Shown in pieces: positions 62,465 through 64,000 of a stretch of DNA of 64,000 nucleotides. Position 1 is the stretch's first letter, and every line of letters starts with the position of its first letter. The notes under the pieces were generated by a model that made no database searches, had not been told where the DNA came from, and saw only the letters and a list, made by a program, of their open reading frames with translations. The stretch comes from JABDMH01 sp965222645. GTDB lineage: Bacteria; Bacteroidota; Bacteroidia; Chitinophagales; Saprospiraceae. Location: NCBI GenBank assembly GCA_965222645.1, contig OZ244968.1:744001-808000 (forward strand), given 5' to 3'. The position numbers and the translations under genes are program-made.

Positions 62465-64000
62465 ATGGCGGTAAAACGCACATTTGGATTGGAAAAAAAG
62501 GGATTAGTCGCAGATGAATCAAAAATCATCCAATATATCTATCTCAAGCTTGCGGCCCTTGGATTTACGGATTACAAACGAGAGGATATCTCCCAGTTTC
62601 TGGATATTGCTGAGCCCCTCCTCAATAATTACAAGGAAAAAGCAAGGTTGCTTTCCAGTCACCTTTCTCCTATTGGGAGCCGGATTCAGGCCTATTTTGA
62701 TGAGTTGCTCAAAGACATTCCCGGGACTGATCATATAACACTTCCGGAACATCCCTTCCTCCTGGACCGACACGGCCTTGCCAGAATTTTGTCACTACCG
62801 GCCGATGGAGACAAGTTTGAGACGAACATCGTCAACTCTTACCGTACCACTCAAGGGATCCTGAACAATCCCAAGGAAGACCGCCGTACGACCAAGGGTG
62901 TCTTTCACGTATGTGAGGGCGGGTTGCCGATTCCCCATGACAAGAAAGCGGTCCCAAAGATCACCTTTGCCCGCCTGTTGGATGCGGCCATGCAGCCCCC
63001 GGACGAACTGCTCACCCTGCCATTTACTGCAGGCTTTGAACAGCAGGCCAAATTGTTTGTGGGACTGTTGCTCAGACCAATTGTTGTACCAGAAGTGCCG
63101 GGGGTGATGAAGGAAAAGTCAATGGAAATTAGGTTTTTTGCCCCGGGAAGCCTGGTGAGTAACTTAGATTTTGTGGAATCGATCTTTGGAAATGCCGGCG
63201 ATCCTCACCTCCCGGAAAACGATGCAGCCCTGGATGCTGAATCCTGGACAGGACATACCGGTTGTGTTATCCTGGCACCACACCTGATTAATTTAAGAAA
63301 AAAAGACCTGGGTCTGCCACACATCGATGATGCAACAGAGCGTCAGATCAAAGATGGCATGTGCTGGGAGGATCCGGGAGAAAAATATAACGACGGAGGC
63401 GCATTCAAAGTCACGTCACGCGACGAGCGCGGTGTGATTGTTACACTAATAGCTGATAATTATTACGGCTATTGTAAAAAGGAAGTCAAAACCCAAATCA
63501 GTTTCTCGGCCAATCTCTTCGGATTGTGTGAAGAAGAACACGCCGGCGGTGCAATTGCTTTTCCGAGTTATGACCTGGGAGAAGAATTTCAGAGTGAAGA
63601 TACTTTGCGGGATAATGCGACAACTTTTTCACAAGTGGTGGATCGCTATCGTGATTTGATGGATCTGCAATCTGAGGGATATGGGGTTGATAAGAAATTT
63701 CCCAATGTGCTCTATCTACCCGAGACCGCACATTTTAAGTTATTAAGTCAGACTATTCAATGGGAGTCAGATGGACGAGAGAAGAAGTTGCGCCTGCTCC
63801 CAAACAAGCATTACGTTTTACCTTCCGGCATAAAGGTTGAAATGAGAAAACACATCGATGGATCTGAATACAGGCTCATCGGATCTATGCCGGAAGGAAC
63901 GCTATGTCACAAACCCTGCACGGTTTCCGGAGGTGGAAAATCAGAAATTTCCAAGTCAATTCAAGATGCCATGATTCAAGGGCCGGTGATTATCGCAGAC
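62465..64000 (+). CDS. Probable PPi-type phosphoenolpyruvate carboxykinase, 5' part only
   Basis: The frame from ATG 62465 is open for 512 codons to the window edge. Conserved-looking blocks are FHVCEGGLPIPHDKKAVPK, MEIRFFAPGSLVSNLDFVES, GNAGDPHLPENDA, ESWTGHTGCVILAPHL and the run ADNYYGYCKKEVKTQIS. These match, from memory, the large (about 1100-residue) PPi-dependent PEPCKs of Propionibacterium and Entamoeba. SGGGKSEISKS at residues 488-498 looks like the kinase P-loop. That enzyme makes oxaloacetate from PEP, CO2 and phosphate, with PPi as other product. The second half lies beyond the window, so the call rests on half a protein. Confidence 0.55.
   Translation, partial: MAVKRTFGLEKKGLVADESKIIQYIYLKLAALGFTDYKREDISQFLDIAEPLLNNYKEKARLLSSHLSPIGSRIQAYFDELLKDIPGTDHITLPEHPFLLDRHGLARILSLPADGDKFETNIVNSYRTTQGILNNPKEDRRTTKGVFHVCEGGLPIPHDKKAVPKITFARLLDAAMQPPDELLTLPFTAGFEQQAKLFVGLLLRPIVVPEVPGVMKEKSMEIRFFAPGSLVSNLDFVESIFGNAGDPHLPENDAALDAESWTGHTGCVILAPHLINLRKKDLGLPHIDDATERQIKDGMCWEDPGEKYNDGGAFKVTSRDERGVIVTLIADNYYGYCKKEVKTQISFSANLFGLCEEEHAGGAIAFPSYDLGEEFQSEDTLRDNATTFSQVVDRYRDLMDLQSEGYGVDKKFPNVLYLPETAHFKLLSQTIQWESDGREKKLRLLPNKHYVLPSGIKVEMRKHIDGSEYRLIGSMPEGTLCHKPCTVSGGGKSEISKSIQDAMIQGPVIIAD

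Overview
The window looks like a chromosomal segment of a Bacteroidota bacterium (a glycan-degrading, probably marine, Saprospiria/Cytophagia-like lineage; this placement is inference). The evidence is a SusC/SusD pair, a TonB-dependent receptor followed by a DUF4249 lipoprotein, Bacteroidota-type FtsX permease, BNR_4, GH140/DUF4038 and S1 sulfatase proteins, many lipoprotein signal peptides, and moderate-to-low GC. No rRNA, tRNA, CRISPR array or phage was seen.

Layout. 1-3.2 kb: a coiled-coil protein and a large tyrosine recombinase whose N-terminal half is three copies of one module. 3.2-10 kb: housekeeping and redox genes (GNAT acetyltransferase, AI-2E permease, MscS channel, PQQ-type sugar dehydrogenase, Gfo/Idh oxidoreductase, pirin, cupin). 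10-16.5 kb: BNR_4 protein, sulfatase, serine hydrolase, fatty-acid hydroxylase, second sulfatase. 16.6-26 kb: PLP decarboxylase, GMC oxidoreductase with its subunit-3 partner, an unknown lipoprotein, two TIM-barrel glycosidases, a flavin reductase and an enoyl-CoA isomerase. 26-38.7 kb: VPS10/Asp-box protein divergent from SusC/SusD, an FtsX permease, and a sugar-binding/serine-hydrolase fusion. 38.7-44.3 kb: amino-sugar operon nagB-symporter-DUF4153-nagA. 44.4-58.8 kb: a 1166-residue ThuA/propeller/cupredoxin protein, three sulfatases, an enolase-superfamily dehydratase, a heptaheme cytochrome, a VOC protein and a CBM9-like lipoprotein. 58.9-62.1 kb: TonB receptor with DUF4249 partner. 62.5-64 kb: the first 512 residues of a protein I read as PPi-type PEP carboxykinase.

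The genes fit uptake and breakdown of sulfated, acetylated or branched glycans: sulfatases and glycosidases act outside the cytoplasm, SusCD/TonB receptors import, NagA/NagB and an enolase-type dehydratase process sugars, and PQQ/GMC/cytochrome proteins oxidise them. No formylglycine-generating enzyme, ECF sigma/anti-sigma pair or hybrid two-component regulator is present in the window.

The most unusual object lies at 51632-53462. A PD-(D/E)XK-type GxxExxY gene sits inside a roughly 1.8 kb array of about 14 hairpins. A full hairpin has three CACAGAT modules on one arm and three ATCTGTG modules on the other, phased at 9-10 nt. In the right half, hairpins alternate with two related linkers so that starts are spaced 101/94/101/94 bp. 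The array fills the gap between the stop codons of two convergent genes almost to the base, as a mobile or self-propagating intergenic element with its own nuclease might.
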